A stretch of DNA of 64,000 nt from positions 372,001-436,000 of the forward strand of contig NZ_ATVO01000003.1 in the NCBI RefSeq assembly GCF_000420765.1, in the 5' to 3' direction. Shown here piece by piece: positions 18,048 through 27,495 of this stretch. The first letter of the stretch is position 1. Each line of letters starts with the position of its first letter. Source of the DNA: Sandarakinorhabdus limnophila DSM 17366 (GTDB taxonomy: Bacteria; Pseudomonadota; Alphaproteobacteria; Sphingomonadales; Sphingomonadaceae). The notes under the pieces were generated by a model, which was not told the DNA's origin, ran no database searches, and saw only the letters and a program-made list of their open reading frames with translations. The translations under genes and the position numbers were made by a program.

Positions 18048-18974
18048 TTAACGGCCGGCGGCAGCAGCGACTTCAGCGGCGAAATCGCTCTGCTGCTTCT
18101 CGATGCCTTCGCCCAGCTGCATGCGGACAAAGCCCTTCAGCGCGATCGGCGTGCCGGCGGCCTTGGCAGCAGCGGCGACAACGTCGGCCACCTTCGACTT
18201 GCCGTCGATCACGAAGATCTGGTTCACCAGCGTGGCTTCCTGCGCAAACTTGCGCACGCCGCCTTCAATCATCTTTTCGATGATTTCGGCCGGCTTGCCT
18301 GAAGTGGCAGCCTTTTCGCGGGCGATGGCGCGCTCGCGCTCGATCAGAGCCGGATCAAGGCCAGCTTCGTCTAGCGCCAGCGGGCTGGCGGCAGCCACGT
18401 GCATGGCGATCTGCTTGGCCAGCGGCTCCAACACGTCGGCAGCAGCGGCCGATTCCAGGCCAACCAGCACGCCGATACGGCCGATGCCCGGCGCAATCGC
18501 GTTGTGCACATAGGCCGCAACGACACCCTGGCTCACTTCCAGCATGGCCGTGCGGCGAAGCGACTGATTTTCACCAATGGTGGCGATGTTGGCGGTCAGC
18601 TTGTCAGCCACGCTGCCATCGCCGCCCGGGAACGGCATCGCGCCCAGCGCGTCGGCATCGGCACCGCTGGTCAGCGCCAGGCCGGTCACGGTGGTGACGA
18701 ACGCCTGGAATATTTCGTTCTTGGCAACGAAGTCGGTTTCGCTGTTCACTTCGACAGCGGCGCCCTTGGTGCCCGAAACGGCAACGCCCACCAGGCCTTC
18801 AGCGGCGGTGCGACCAGCCTTCTTGGCGGCAGCAGCCAGGCCCTTGGCACGCAGCCAATCGACGGCGGCTTCCATGTCGCCAGCGGTTTCACCAAGCGCC
18901 TTCTTGCAATCCATCATGCCTGCGCCGGTCTTTTCGCGCAGGTCCTTCACCATCGCGGCGGTGATATCAGCCAT
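18048..18974 (-). CDS. tsf: Translation elongation factor Ts
   Basis: A protein of 308 residues from ATG 18974 ([20 protein letters not shown]), preceded by an AGAGGAG ribosome-binding site. The UBA-like N-terminal domain has [15 protein letters not shown]; the core has [14 protein letters not shown] (the TDFVA motif that displaces Mg and GDP from EF-Tu) and two coiled-coil/dimer subdomains. It recharges EF-Tu with GTP. It lies 117 bases after rpsB; the gap can form two hairpins, one GTTGGC...GCCAAC just before the ribosome-binding site. Confidence 0.97.
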   Translation of the reverse strand: MADITAAMVKDLREKTGAGMMDCKKALGETAGDMEAAVDWLRAKGLAAAAKKAGRTAAEGLVGVAVSGTKGAAVEVNSETDFVAKNEIFQAFVTTVTGLALTSGADADALGAMPFPGGDGSVADKLTANIATIGENQSLRRTAMLEVSQGVVAAYVHNAIAPGIGRIGVLVGLESAAAADVLEPLAKQIAMHVAAASPLALDEAGLDPALIERERAIAREKAATSGKPAEIIEKMIEGGVRKFAQEATLVNQIFVIDGKSKVADVVAAAAKAAGTPIALKGFVRMQLGEGIEKQQSDFAAEVAAAAGR

Positions 18975-19091
18975 GTCGAGGCTCCTCTTTTTGGTGTTGG
19001 CAGGGCCATGCCCGGCCAACATGAAATATGTGTGACAAGAGGCCGGACGCGGTTCGCGCCCAGCCTCCCGTTGGTTCGAAAACGGGAAGCC

Positions 19092-19940
19092 TCAGGCTTC
19101 CGGCTGTGCTTCGGCTTCGGCTTCGACAGCGGCCTCGACCGGGGCGTCCATCACCGCTTCCGGAGCGATGTCGGCAACCACCTCAGCTTCCGGGGCGATA
19201 TATTCGACCGGAGCTTCGACCATCGCGCCCAGATCCACGCCCATATCGGCAGCGCGGCCCTGCTTGGCGTCGATCACGGCGTCGGCAATGGCATTCACAT
19301 ACAGCTGGATGGCGCGGCTGGCGTCATCATTGCCCGGAACCGGGAAGGCGATGCCGCTCGGATCGGTGTTGGAATCGAGGATGGCCACGACCGGGATACC
19401 CAGCACATTGGCTTCCTTGACGGCCAGTTCTTCCTTGTTGACGTCGATGATGAAGATCACTTCCGGCAGACCGCCCATGTCGCGGATGCCGCCCAGCGAG
19501 GCCTGGAACTTGTCACGCTCACGGGTGAGCTTGAGCACTTCCTTCTTGGTCAGGCCGGTGGTGTCGCCCGACAGGGTTTCTTCCAGCTGCTTGAACTTGC
19601 GGATCGAGCCCGAGATGGTCTTCCAGTTAGTGAGCATGCCGCCCAGCCAGCGGTGGTTGACATAATGCTGGCCGCAACGACGTGCGGCATCGGCGATCGG
19701 GTCCTGCGCCTGGCGCTTGGTGCCAACGAACAGAACCTTACCGCCGTGCTGCACGGTGGCGCGGGTGAAATCGAGCGCGCGCGCGAACAGCGGAACGGTC
19801 TGCGACAGATCGATGATGTGGACGCCGTTGCGCTCACCAAAGATGTAGGGCTTCATCTTCGGGTTCCAGCGATGCGTCTGGTGGCCGAAATGGGCGCCTG
19901 CTTCGAGCAGATTCGCCATGGAAACGACGGGAGCCGCCAT
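19092..19940 (-). CDS. rpsB: 30S ribosomal protein S2
   Basis: A protein of 282 residues. [44 protein letters not shown] and [17 protein letters not shown] are standard S2 motifs. The last 35 or so residues form an acidic Ala/Glu/Val/Pro-rich tail beyond the E. coli end, a common feature in alphaproteobacteria. It assembles late into the 30S subunit. The gene has its own promoter and an 84-base leader; S2 often represses its own operon through such leaders, though no defined structure is claimed here. Confidence 0.97.
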   Translation of the reverse strand: MAAPVVSMANLLEAGAHFGHQTHRWNPKMKPYIFGERNGVHIIDLSQTVPLFARALDFTRATVQHGGKVLFVGTKRQAQDPIADAARRCGQHYVNHRWLGGMLTNWKTISGSIRKFKQLEETLSGDTTGLTKKEVLKLTRERDKFQASLGGIRDMGGLPEVIFIIDVNKEELAVKEANVLGIPVVAILDSNTDPSGIAFPVPGNDDASRAIQLYVNAIADAVIDAKQGRAADMGVDLGAMVEAPVEYIAPEAEVVADIAPEAVMDAPVEAAVEAEAEAQPEA

Positions 19941-20030
19941 AGTATTTTTCCTCCGGTTGATCCGCTGCAGGGGGAGCGTGGCGGGAGCCGCGCACCGGAT
20001 ATGTTCCCTGCATGGGGTTTGGAAGTGGCG

Positions 20031-20059
20031 CGCTTAGCGAAGCCCGCCACTCCGGTCAA
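20031..20059 (-). promoter_or_regulatory. Promoter of rpsB-tsf
   Basis: TTGACC (20059-20054), 17 bases, TAAGCG (20036-20031). Strong -35 and an alphaproteobacterial-style CTAAGC -10, placed about 90 bases before the rpsB start in the only gap upstream. Confidence 0.6.
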
Positions 20060-20084
20060 GCATCAAGGCTCATTTGCCCAAAAG

Positions 20085-21251
20085 TCACTTCTGGGGCGTC
20101 ACCTTCAGCAACTTGCCGTCCACCGCGTCGGTAAGCAGATACATCTCGCCGGCAGGCCCTTCGATCACGTCGCGGATACGCTCCTTGCGGTCGGTCAGCA
20201 GGCGCTGTTCGCCCACCACCTTGTCACCATCCATCACCAGCCGCACCAGCGATTGCACGCGCAGGCCGCCCACGAATATATTGCCCTTGAACTCCGGCGC
20301 ACCCTTGCCCGAATGGAAGATCATGCCCGACGGGCCAATCACCGGGTCCCAGTAATATTGCGGCTGCTCCATTTCGGGGGCCTGGCTGGCGTTGTCGTTG
20401 ATCGGCTTGCCCGAATATTCCTCGCCATAGCTGATGGTCGGCCAGCCATAATCGCGGCCCATCTGGATCTGGTTCAGCTCGTCCCCACCCTGCGGGCCGT
20501 GCTCCACTTCCCACAGCCGACCCTTGGCATCCAGCGCGGCGCCCTGCACGTTGCGATTGCCATAGCTCCAGATTTCCGGCCGTGCGCCGGGCGCATTCAC
20601 GAATGGGTTGTTCTTCGGGATCGAACCATCGCGGTTCACCCGCACGACCTTGCCAATCAGACTGTCCAGATTCTGCGCCTGCACGCGGCCGGGCAGGATG
20701 GAACGATCGCCGAGCGTGATGATCAGCGTGCCATCCTTGGGAAACACCAGGCGGCCGCCATAATGCTGGGCGGAATCCAGCGTCGGCATCTGGCGGAAGA
20801 TCACCTGCACATCGCGCATCTCGCTGCCGACCAAGTGCCCGCGCGCCACTGCCGTGCCGTTGCCGCCTTCGCGCGGCTCGGCATAGCTCCAGTAGATCCA
20901 GCCATCACCCGGATTGGCGACACCCAGCATGCCGCCCTGGTTGCGGGTATCGGTGGCAGGCGTGCCGGAAACGGGGGTCTTGGTGCCGTTGGCGGCCACG
21001 ATCGTGAGCCGGCTGGCGGCCTTCTCGCTTACCAGGAACCGACTCTTGTCCAGCAGCGCCACGCCCCACGGCTTGTTGAGGCCGGTGGCAATTTCGGTCA
21101 CGGCCAGCGTGGTTTTCGCGGTCACGGCTTCGGCACGGGTCTGACCGGCAAAGGCCGGGCGCTTTTCCGGCACGTTGGGCGCGGCTTGCTGGACGGGCGC
21201 AGCAAAGGCAGGCGCAGCGATGAGGGCGGCAAGGATCAGCGGACGGAACAT
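20085..21251 (-). CDS. PQQ-dependent soluble aldose sugar dehydrogenase
   Basis: A protein of 388 residues from ATG 21251, selected because it has an AAGGAGA ribosome-binding site and opens a signal peptide (MFRPLILAALIAAPAFAAPV). The mature protein is a six-bladed beta-propeller like E. coli YliI: NKPWGVALLDKSRFLVSEKA is the first blade, NRDGSIPKNNPFV and SYGNRNVQGAALD lie mid-chain, and VEHGPQGGDELNQIQMGRDYG is the cofactor/calcium region. It oxidises aldoses in the periplasm using PQQ if available. No PQQ biosynthesis gene is in the window, so PQQ may be imported or made elsewhere. Confidence 0.9.
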   Translation of the reverse strand: MFRPLILAALIAAPAFAAPVQQAAPNVPEKRPAFAGQTRAEAVTAKTTLAVTEIATGLNKPWGVALLDKSRFLVSEKAASRLTIVAANGTKTPVSGTPATDTRNQGGMLGVANPGDGWIYWSYAEPREGGNGTAVARGHLVGSEMRDVQVIFRQMPTLDSAQHYGGRLVFPKDGTLIITLGDRSILPGRVQAQNLDSLIGKVVRVNRDGSIPKNNPFVNAPGARPEIWSYGNRNVQGAALDAKGRLWEVEHGPQGGDELNQIQMGRDYGWPTISYGEEYSGKPINDNASQAPEMEQPQYYWDPVIGPSGMIFHSGKGAPEFKGNIFVGGLRVQSLVRLVMDGDKVVGEQRLLTDRKERIRDVIEGPAGEMYLLTDAVDGKLLKVTPQK

Positions 21252-21328
21252 GAAAAATCTCCTTCGCGGCAGCTTATGCAGCCGCGCAGCAAGGCAAGCA
21301 ATGCGGCACGAACGGCGCGAGCCGTGTC

Positions 21329-21838
21329 TCACACGGCCATTCTGGGCCGCCCGAGGAAGTCCTTCTTGCCAAGCGGCAGCCCCTTGTTGCGGAAAATCCC
21401 GTACAGCATCGAGGCATGGAAGTAGAAATTGGGCTGGCTGAAGCTGAGCAGGAAATCCTCGCTCTTGAACGGCATCCGGCGTTCGCCGAACACGAAGGCG
21501 GTGTCGCCACCGATGAAGCCCTCCATCTCGGCCTCGGTCACCGTTGCCAGCGCGTCATCGGCATCCTTCAGCATGGCGGTGAAGCTGCCAAAATCCGCAT
21601 CAGGCATGGCAAAGCCGCCGCCGGGGCTGAACTGGCCGGTGCGCACCGCCGCAATCGCCCCGGCACTGTGCCCGGCGACGCTCTGCACCTGGAACGCCAG
21701 CGGAAACATGTCGGGTGCCAGCGTGGCTGTGGCCAGATCGCCAATGCCGGCGGCTTCGGCCTTGGCCAGCACGTTCAGACAGCCGCCAATGATCTGGCGG
21801 CACGACGGCACGAACGCGGCGTGGAGTGAAAGCGGCAT
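21329..21838 (-). CDS. DUF1993 family protein
   Basis: A protein of 169 residues; ATG at 21838 matches the family start MPLSLHAAFVPSC, and the preceding in-frame extension is dropped. It is mostly helical: LAKAEAAGIGDLATATLAPDM, FPLAFQVQSVAGHSA and DFLLSFSQPNFYFHASMLYG are the recognisable blocks, with the family's C-terminal FYFH(A/V)xxxYxILR-like helix. The DinB-like bundle of DUF1993 has no established reaction. It is monocistronic, 77 bases after the sugar dehydrogenase. Confidence 0.85.
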   Translation of the reverse strand: MPLSLHAAFVPSCRQIIGGCLNVLAKAEAAGIGDLATATLAPDMFPLAFQVQSVAGHSAGAIAAVRTGQFSPGGGFAMPDADFGSFTAMLKDADDALATVTEAEMEGFIGGDTAFVFGERRMPFKSEDFLLSFSQPNFYFHASMLYGIFRNKGLPLGKKDFLGRPRMAV

Positions 21839-21914
21839 GTGTGAGTCCCCATGATGATGCAGGGTGACTGTGGGGCGGTTTGCCGGCGGGTGCAAGGCGC
21901 CGGCCCGGCTACCA

Positions 21915-21944
21915 AAAAGAAGGGCGGCCCGACGAGCCGCCCTT
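21915..21944 (-). terminator. Intrinsic terminator after the P450-ferredoxin operon
   Basis: On the minus strand AAGGGCGGC (21944-21936) pairs with GCCGCCCTT (21928-21920) around a 7-base loop and is followed by CTTTTTGG. It lies 23 bases after the ferredoxin stop. Confidence 0.88.
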
Positions 21945-21966
21945 CCCGTTCACTATGTTTGCGCGA

Positions 21967-22287
21967 TCAGTGCTGCGTGGCGGGCATGTGAACCTCAAGC
22001 CCGTCCAACGCCGCCGAAGCCTTGATCTGGCACGCCAGCCGGCTGTTCGGCTGGGCGGTATCTGCCAGCTCGATCATCGAATCTTCCAGTTCGCTGCGCT
22101 CACCCGTAAGCGCCTGCCATTCCGATGGAATATAGCAATGGCAAGTGGCGCAGGCCGCGTTGCCGCCGCAATCGCCATCGATGCCCGGCACATTGTTCTG
22201 CACGGCGCCTTCCATCAGGTTTTCACCGTCCGGCACGTTGACTTCGTGACGAGCACCAGTGTGCTCGACGTAAATGATCTTGACCAT
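21967..22287 (-). CDS. 2Fe-2S ferredoxin, P450 partner
   Basis: A protein of 106 residues of the adrenodoxin/putidaredoxin type. Cys40, Cys46, Cys49 and Cys86 (C-x5-C-x2-C-x36-C) bind the cluster, in DCGGNAACATC and RLACQI. The N-terminal strand VKIIYVEHTGARHEVNVPDG is typical. It should pass electrons from an NAD(P)H ferredoxin reductase to the P450 whose gene ends 12 bases upstream. No reductase gene is found in the window, so a shared one elsewhere is expected. Confidence 0.94.
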   Translation of the reverse strand: MVKIIYVEHTGARHEVNVPDGENLMEGAVQNNVPGIDGDCGGNAACATCHCYIPSEWQALTGERSELEDSMIELADTAQPNSRLACQIKASAALDGLEVHMPATQH

Positions 22288-22299
22288 GTTATCCTCTGC

Positions 22300-23643
22300 T
22301 CAAGCCGGAATACGGACCATCATCGATTTATAACCGCGCACGAAGGCACTGGGCACCCGCTCCGGCTCGTCCAGCACTTCGATATGATCAAAGCGCTTCA
22401 GGATTTCTTCCCACAGGATCTTCAGCTGCAGTTCGGCTAGGCGGTTGCCCACACAGCGGTGAATGCCGAAACCAAAGCTCATGTGCTGACGGGCGCGGGC
22501 GCGATCAATGATGAACTCATCCGGCCGGTCGAGAACCGTGTCATCACGGTTGGCCGACGAATACCACATCACCACCTTGTCACCCTTGTGGATCAGCTGG
22601 CCGCCCAGCACCGTATCCTGCAGCGCCGTGCGGCGCATGTGGGCCAGCGGCGTCTGATAACGGATGATCTCCGAAACCATGTTCTCCACCAGGCCGTGGT
22701 TGGCCTTCAACTTGGCATATTCGCCCGGATTCTTGTTGAGGAAATACAGGCCGCCGGTGATCGAATTGCGGGTCGTATCGTTGCCGCCCACGATCAGCAG
22801 CACCAGATTGCCCATGAATTCCATCGGCGGCATGTTCCGGGTGGCGGGGTTGTGCGCCAGCATCGACACCAGATCACCGGTCGGTTCGGCATTCACCCGC
22901 TCGTTCCAGAGCATGGTGAATTCCTGCAGCATACCGAGCAAAATGCCCTGACGCTCTTCCTTGCCCGGGCTGCCCGGCAGTTCCGGATCAGAAGTGGACA
23001 CATCCGACCAGTAGGTCAGCATGCGGCGGCGTTCCTGCGGCCAACCGAACAGGGTGGCCAGCATGCGGCTGGTCAGTTCGATGGAAACCTTGTCCACCCA
23101 GTCAAACGCCTCGCCGCGCGGCAGGCTATCGAGGACTTCGCAGGTGCGGCTGCGGATCAGTTCTTCATAACCGGCAAGATTCTGGCCCGAAACGATCGGG
23201 TTCACCGCCTTGCGCTGCACATCATGCTTGGGCTGATCCATGGCGATGAACATCGGCATGATGAAATCCGAATCCATGTCGAACAGGGTGATCCCGCCCA
23301 GAATGGCTTCGGAACTGAACACCTGATGGTTGGTGTCCACGGCCATCACGTCGTTCCAGCGCGTCACGTTCCAGAAACCGCGGTGACGGTTGCTGTTGAC
23401 GTGCGTGAAGAAAATCGGCGCTTCCTCGCGCAGGCGACGGAAATACACATGGTTGGTGTCCGTTTCCCACCACAGCGGATCGGCAATATCCACCTCGTCA
23501 AGCGGCGCGGATGCCAGATAGGATTCCAGCGTGGCCTTGTCGTGGTTGGCAAATTCCGGCCGCACGCGCGGCGGCAGCGGCCAGCTCACACTGCCCTGCG
23601 GCAGTGTTTGGGTGATCCGCGTGTCTTTCAGTTGCGTCGCCAT
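22300..23643 (-). CDS. Cytochrome P450, CYP153-like alkane/fatty-acid terminal hydroxylase
   Basis: A protein of 447 residues from ATG 23643; an upstream in-frame extension is unlike the family. Class I bacterial P450: I-helix LLIVGGNDTTRNSI (oxygen activation), K-helix EIIRYQTPLAHMRR and heme loop MSFGFGIHRCVGNRLAELQL with Cys397 as the heme ligand. DTNHQVFSSEAILGGITLFD and FVRGYKSMMVRIP resemble CYP153 enzymes, which hydroxylate n-alkane or alkyl chain ends; other small-molecule CYPs are possible. The ferredoxin gene follows directly. A 9-bp inverted repeat lies 70-100 bases upstream. Confidence 0.88.
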   Translation of the reverse strand: MATQLKDTRITQTLPQGSVSWPLPPRVRPEFANHDKATLESYLASAPLDEVDIADPLWWETDTNHVYFRRLREEAPIFFTHVNSNRHRGFWNVTRWNDVMAVDTNHQVFSSEAILGGITLFDMDSDFIMPMFIAMDQPKHDVQRKAVNPIVSGQNLAGYEELIRSRTCEVLDSLPRGEAFDWVDKVSIELTSRMLATLFGWPQERRRMLTYWSDVSTSDPELPGSPGKEERQGILLGMLQEFTMLWNERVNAEPTGDLVSMLAHNPATRNMPPMEFMGNLVLLIVGGNDTTRNSITGGLYFLNKNPGEYAKLKANHGLVENMVSEIIRYQTPLAHMRRTALQDTVLGGQLIHKGDKVVMWYSSANRDDTVLDRPDEFIIDRARARQHMSFGFGIHRCVGNRLAELQLKILWEEILKRFDHIEVLDEPERVPSAFVRGYKSMMVRIPA

Positions 23644-23687
23644 ATGGTCCTCCCCATGGGATTTTGCCCGCTCTCGTTTACGGAGAT

Positions 23688-23716
23688 ACACTACGCAAAG
23701 CCGGGTTTCCAGCCAA
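23688..23716 (-). promoter_or_regulatory. Candidate promoter of the P450 operon
   Basis: TTGGCT (23716-23711), 17 bases, TAGTGT (23693-23688), about 45 bases before the P450 start. The -35 touches the T-tract of the upstream inverted repeat, so termination of dnaE and regulation of the P450 may share this DNA. Confidence 0.35.
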
Positions 23717-23741
23717 AAATGCGGATTTGACCTCCGCATTT
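23715..23741 (-). terminator. Inverted repeat: dnaE terminator or P450 operator
   Basis: AAATGCGGA (minus strand 23741-23733) pairs perfectly with TCCGCATTT (23725-23717) around a 7-base loop, followed by further T residues to 23715. It lies 115 bases after the dnaE stop and just upstream of the P450 promoter. The long distance from dnaE keeps the operator reading open. Confidence 0.55.
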
Positions 23742-23855
23742 GCACGGATAGCCGGGTCATGATCTTGATGACGGCGCGCTGCGCACAAGTTTGCCTGCTG
23801 CGGGTCAGACAACGCCCGCAGCCTGCAACGGTCTCCCTGTTGCGACGCTGTTGGT

Positions 23856-26800
23856 TCAGCCCACCAAGGCCAATTGTGGCGGGTCGAGCACTTCCTGCAC
23901 CACCCGTTCCAGACCCAGTGCGCGCGCCACGGCGGCTTCCAGATCGGCGTCGATCAGATAATTGCGGCCCAGCACCAGCCTGGCCGGGCCAGCTTCGGTG
24001 GCAACTTCGGCCACCAGTTCACCGCGGCCCTTGGCCGGCGCGGGCCCAAGCGCCGCCAGCAGCACGTCCACTTCGGCCGGGTGGGCAATCTGCACCACCA
24101 GCCGGCCGCGCGTGCGGCGCGCAAGATCAGCCAGCGGCTGGCATGAGCGCAAGGTCAGGCGCGGCACGTCTTCGCCCTCCTTCCACTGCAGTTCCATGCC
24201 GATCAGCAGCGCCGGGGCATCGCTCACGATCGCCTCGAGCTTTTCCTGCAGTTCCTCATCGAAACAGCTGGTGACAAACTGGCCCGACCGATCGGAAAGG
24301 CTGAGAAACTGATAGCGCCGGCCGGTCTGGGTTGTGCGCCAGCGCCGCTCTTCCAGCCGCCCGGCCATCATCACGATCTTCTTGCCGCCACCCAGCGGCG
24401 GCGCCATGCCCTGCACATCGGCAAAGCTGATGACAGCATTGGCGGTAAGCACATTGGCATAGGCGTCAACGGGGTGGCCGCTGAAGAAGAAGCCGAACGC
24501 CTCCTGCTCATGCGCCATGCGCTGCGCCAGCGTCCATTCGATATTGGGCACCATCAGCGCCAGGCTGGCATGATCGGCAACGCCGGTCGCATCGCCGAAC
24601 AGCGCCACCTGGGCGGACTCGCGCTCCCCGGTGGCAGCCTGGGCGCTAGCCATGATGGCTTCGGCCAGCGCGTGCACGCCGGCGCGGTTGGGGTGGAGCG
24701 CATCAAAGCCGCCCGACGCAATCAGGCTTTCCAGCTGGCGCTTGTTAAGGCCCCGCGGATCGACGCGGCGGGCGAAATCGGCAAGATCCTTGAACGGGCC
24801 CTTCCCGTCACGTTCGGCCGCCAACGCCTCCATCGCCTTCAGGCCAACGCCCTTCAGCCCGGCCAGGGCATAGCGCACGTCCAGCGTGTTTTCCGGCCCA
24901 TCCACAACGGTGAAATCGGCGGCGGACCGGTTGATGCACGGCGGCAGGATGGTGATGCTGGCGCGGCGCGCATCATCCACGAACACCGCCAGCCGATCGG
25001 TGTTGTCGATATCATAGGCCATGGACGCGGCGTAGAATTCGGCGCGGTGGTGCGTCTTTAGCCAGGCCGTCTGGTAACTTACCACCGCATAGGCGGCGGC
25101 GTGGCTCTTGTTGAAGCCATAGTTGGCGAATTTCAGGATCAATTCGAAGATGGCGTCGGCGGTGGCTTCCTCGATGCCGTTGGCGGCGGCGCCGGCGCAG
25201 AAATCGGCCTTCTGCGCCACCATTTCGGCGTGGATCTTCTTGCCCATGGCGCGGCGCAACAAATCGGCCTGGCCCAGACTATAGCCGGCCAGTTCCCGCG
25301 CCAGGCTCATCACCTGTTCCTGATAGACGATGATGCCATAGGTTTCCCGCAGGATCGGCTCCATCGCCGGGTGCAGCAATTCCACCTTCTCGCGACCCGC
25401 CTTGCGCAAGGCAAAGCTGGGGATGTTGTCCATCGGGCCAGGGCGGTAGAGTGCGCCCAGCGCGACGATATCGGCGAAGCAATCGGGGCGAACCTGCGAG
25501 AGCGCGCGGCGCATGCCTTCCGATTCAAACTGGAACACGCCCACCGTGTCGCCTTCGGCGATCAGCTTGTACACGGCCGGATCGTCCATGGGCAGCGTGG
25601 CCCATTCCACCTCAACGCCACGGGCGCGCAGCATGGTGGCAGCGCGGTCGAGCACAGAGAGCGTTTTCAGGCCGAGGAAGTCGAACTTCACCAGACCGGC
25701 CTTTTCCGCCGCCTTCATCTCGAACTGTGTCACCGGCATGTCTGACCGCGGATCGCGATAGAGCGGCACCAATTGCGCCAACGGCCGATCCCCGATCACC
25801 ACACCGGCAGCGTGTGTGGAGCTGTGGCGCGGCAGGCCTTCCAGTTGCAGGGCAATATCCACAAGCCGCTTCACTTTTGGATCGCGTTCGACCTCCACCA
25901 TGAACGGCATTTCGCCCAGATAGGCTTTGCCGTCCTTGTCCTTGCCCCGCCCCAGGGTGCGCGCCAGCGTCCACGGATCGGTGGGATGGCTGGGCACCAG
26001 CTTGGCCAGACGGTCGATCTGTCCATAGGGCATCTGCAGCACGCGGCCGACATCCTTCAGCACAGCGCGGGCCTTCATCTTGCCGAAGGTGATGATCTGC
26101 GCGACCTGTTCACGGCCATAGCGGGCCTGCACATAATCGATCACCTCGCCGCGCCGGGTTTCGCAGAAATCAATATCGAAGTCGGGCATCGACACGCGGT
26201 CAGGGTTGAGGAAGCGTTCGAACAGCAGGCCGTGTTCCAACGGATCAAGATCGGTGATGGTCAGCGACCAGGCCACCACCGAGCCGGCACCCGAACCACG
26301 CCCCGGACCGACTGGAATCCCCTGCAATTTGGCCCACACGATGAAATCGGCCACGATCAGGAAATAGCCGGCAAAACCCATGCCGTTGATGACATTGATT
26401 TCGAATGCCAGCCGCTCGCGATACGGCTGGCGCGACGCATCATCCATGCCCAGCACATCCAGCCGCTTTTCCAGTCCCGCCGCAGCCTGTGCCTGCAGCG
26501 CCTCATCCTCGCCGCCGGCCGACAGCCGCGGCAGGATCGGCTTGCGGCTGGGCGCCATCATGGCGCAGCGCTGGCCAACCACCATGGTGTTGGCAATGGC
26601 TTCAGGCAGATCGGCAAAAAGCTGGTGCCAATCCTCCGCCGATTTCAGCCAGTGCTCCGGGTTGGAACGGCGGCGATCCTCGGCCTCCACATAGCTTGAA
26701 TCGGCAATGCACAGCAGCACGTCGTGGGCTTCGTGCATGCCGGGCGTGAGATATTTCACCGGCGCCGTGCCCACGATCGGCAGGCCACGCGCTTCGGCGA

Positions 26801-27371
26801 GGCGCAGCAGGCCGGCCTCGCTCTTCTGTTCGATGAGCTCACCGCTGCGTGAAATTTCGATGTAGAGCCGGCCGGGGAACAGGCCTTCCAGCCGGTCGGC
26901 CATCGCATCGATGTTCTGGCCCTCGGCCAGCAGCCGCGCCAGCACCCCATCAGCGCCACCGGTGAGGCAGATCAGGCCATCGGTGCGGCCATCAAGCTGC
27001 TCCAGCCGCAGCACCGGATCGCCGGCCACCTCGGAAGCCAGGTGCGCGTCGGACGCCAGCCCGATCAGGTTGGTGTAGCCCACGTCATCCTGGGCATAGA
27101 GCACCAGCCAATCGATCAGCGCCCGGCCCTGCAGCGTGGCAGAACCCGGGCGCTCCACCGGCAACAGCGCGCCGGTGACCGGCTGGATGCCATTGTCCTT
27201 GGCGGCGGCGGCGAAATCCATCGCGGCAAACATGTTGGCGCGGTCGGCCAGACCAATCGCCGGAAAGCGCAACTGGCGCGCCACCTTGGCCAACTGCTCA
27301 GGCTGAATGGCGCCTTCCAGCATCGAATAGGCGCTGTGGCAGCGAAGGGGGACGAATCCGGCGTGAGACAC
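23856..27371 (-). CDS. dnaE: DNA polymerase III subunit alpha
   Basis: A protein of 1171 residues using GTG at 27371 (SHAGFVPLRCHSAYSMLEGA follows), which is where family similarity begins. A PHP domain covers about residues 1-280; the polymerase core includes GPGRGSGAGSVVAWSL and MPDFDIDFC with the catalytic Asp pair, then YQEQVMSLARELAGYS and KKIHAEMVAQKADF, a helix-hairpin-helix region, and an OB fold near the C-terminus. It is the replicative catalytic subunit. In many alphaproteobacteria dnaE follows lolD; here a four-gene ketone-body cassette separates them. Confidence 0.96.
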   Translation of the reverse strand: MSHAGFVPLRCHSAYSMLEGAIQPEQLAKVARQLRFPAIGLADRANMFAAMDFAAAAKDNGIQPVTGALLPVERPGSATLQGRALIDWLVLYAQDDVGYTNLIGLASDAHLASEVAGDPVLRLEQLDGRTDGLICLTGGADGVLARLLAEGQNIDAMADRLEGLFPGRLYIEISRSGELIEQKSEAGLLRLAEARGLPIVGTAPVKYLTPGMHEAHDVLLCIADSSYVEAEDRRRSNPEHWLKSAEDWHQLFADLPEAIANTMVVGQRCAMMAPSRKPILPRLSAGGEDEALQAQAAAGLEKRLDVLGMDDASRQPYRERLAFEINVINGMGFAGYFLIVADFIVWAKLQGIPVGPGRGSGAGSVVAWSLTITDLDPLEHGLLFERFLNPDRVSMPDFDIDFCETRRGEVIDYVQARYGREQVAQIITFGKMKARAVLKDVGRVLQMPYGQIDRLAKLVPSHPTDPWTLARTLGRGKDKDGKAYLGEMPFMVEVERDPKVKRLVDIALQLEGLPRHSSTHAAGVVIGDRPLAQLVPLYRDPRSDMPVTQFEMKAAEKAGLVKFDFLGLKTLSVLDRAATMLRARGVEVEWATLPMDDPAVYKLIAEGDTVGVFQFESEGMRRALSQVRPDCFADIVALGALYRPGPMDNIPSFALRKAGREKVELLHPAMEPILRETYGIIVYQEQVMSLARELAGYSLGQADLLRRAMGKKIHAEMVAQKADFCAGAAANGIEEATADAIFELILKFANYGFNKSHAAAYAVVSYQTAWLKTHHRAEFYAASMAYDIDNTDRLAVFVDDARRASITILPPCINRSAADFTVVDGPENTLDVRYALAGLKGVGLKAMEALAAERDGKGPFKDLADFARRVDPRGLNKRQLESLIASGGFDALHPNRAGVHALAEAIMASAQAATGERESAQVALFGDATGVADHASLALMVPNIEWTLAQRMAHEQEAFGFFFSGHPVDAYANVLTANAVISFADVQGMAPPLGGGKKIVMMAGRLEERRWRTTQTGRRYQFLSLSDRSGQFVTSCFDEELQEKLEAIVSDAPALLIGMELQWKEGEDVPRLTLRSCQPLADLARRTRGRLVVQIAHPAEVDVLLAALGPAPAKGRGELVAEVATEAGPARLVLGRNYLIDADLEAAVARALGLERVVQEVLDPPQLALVG

Positions 27372-27442
27372 AGCCTTACTATGCGCGCGCTGCGCCGTGG
27401 CTGCCAGCCGATACGGCGATTTTGTCCACAACTAAAAGCGAA

Positions 27443-27470
27443 GGGCGGGCGAGGTTGCCCTCGCCCGCCC
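27443..27470 (-). terminator. Hairpin after the acetoacetate decarboxylase operon
   Basis: GGGCGGGCGAGG (27443-27454) pairs perfectly with 27459-27470 around a TTGC loop, 26 bases after the last gene. On the minus strand the tail is TTCGCTTTT, a weak T-tract. Confidence 0.65.
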
Positions 27471-27495
27471 CATCAGGCTTTCACTCCGTCCGGCG

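Noticed and set aside
18399-21425. 1008-codon plus-strand open frame across tsf, rpsB and the sugar dehydrogenase
   Set aside because: It runs antisense through three well-supported genes and intergenic DNA including a promoter; no real protein would span these.
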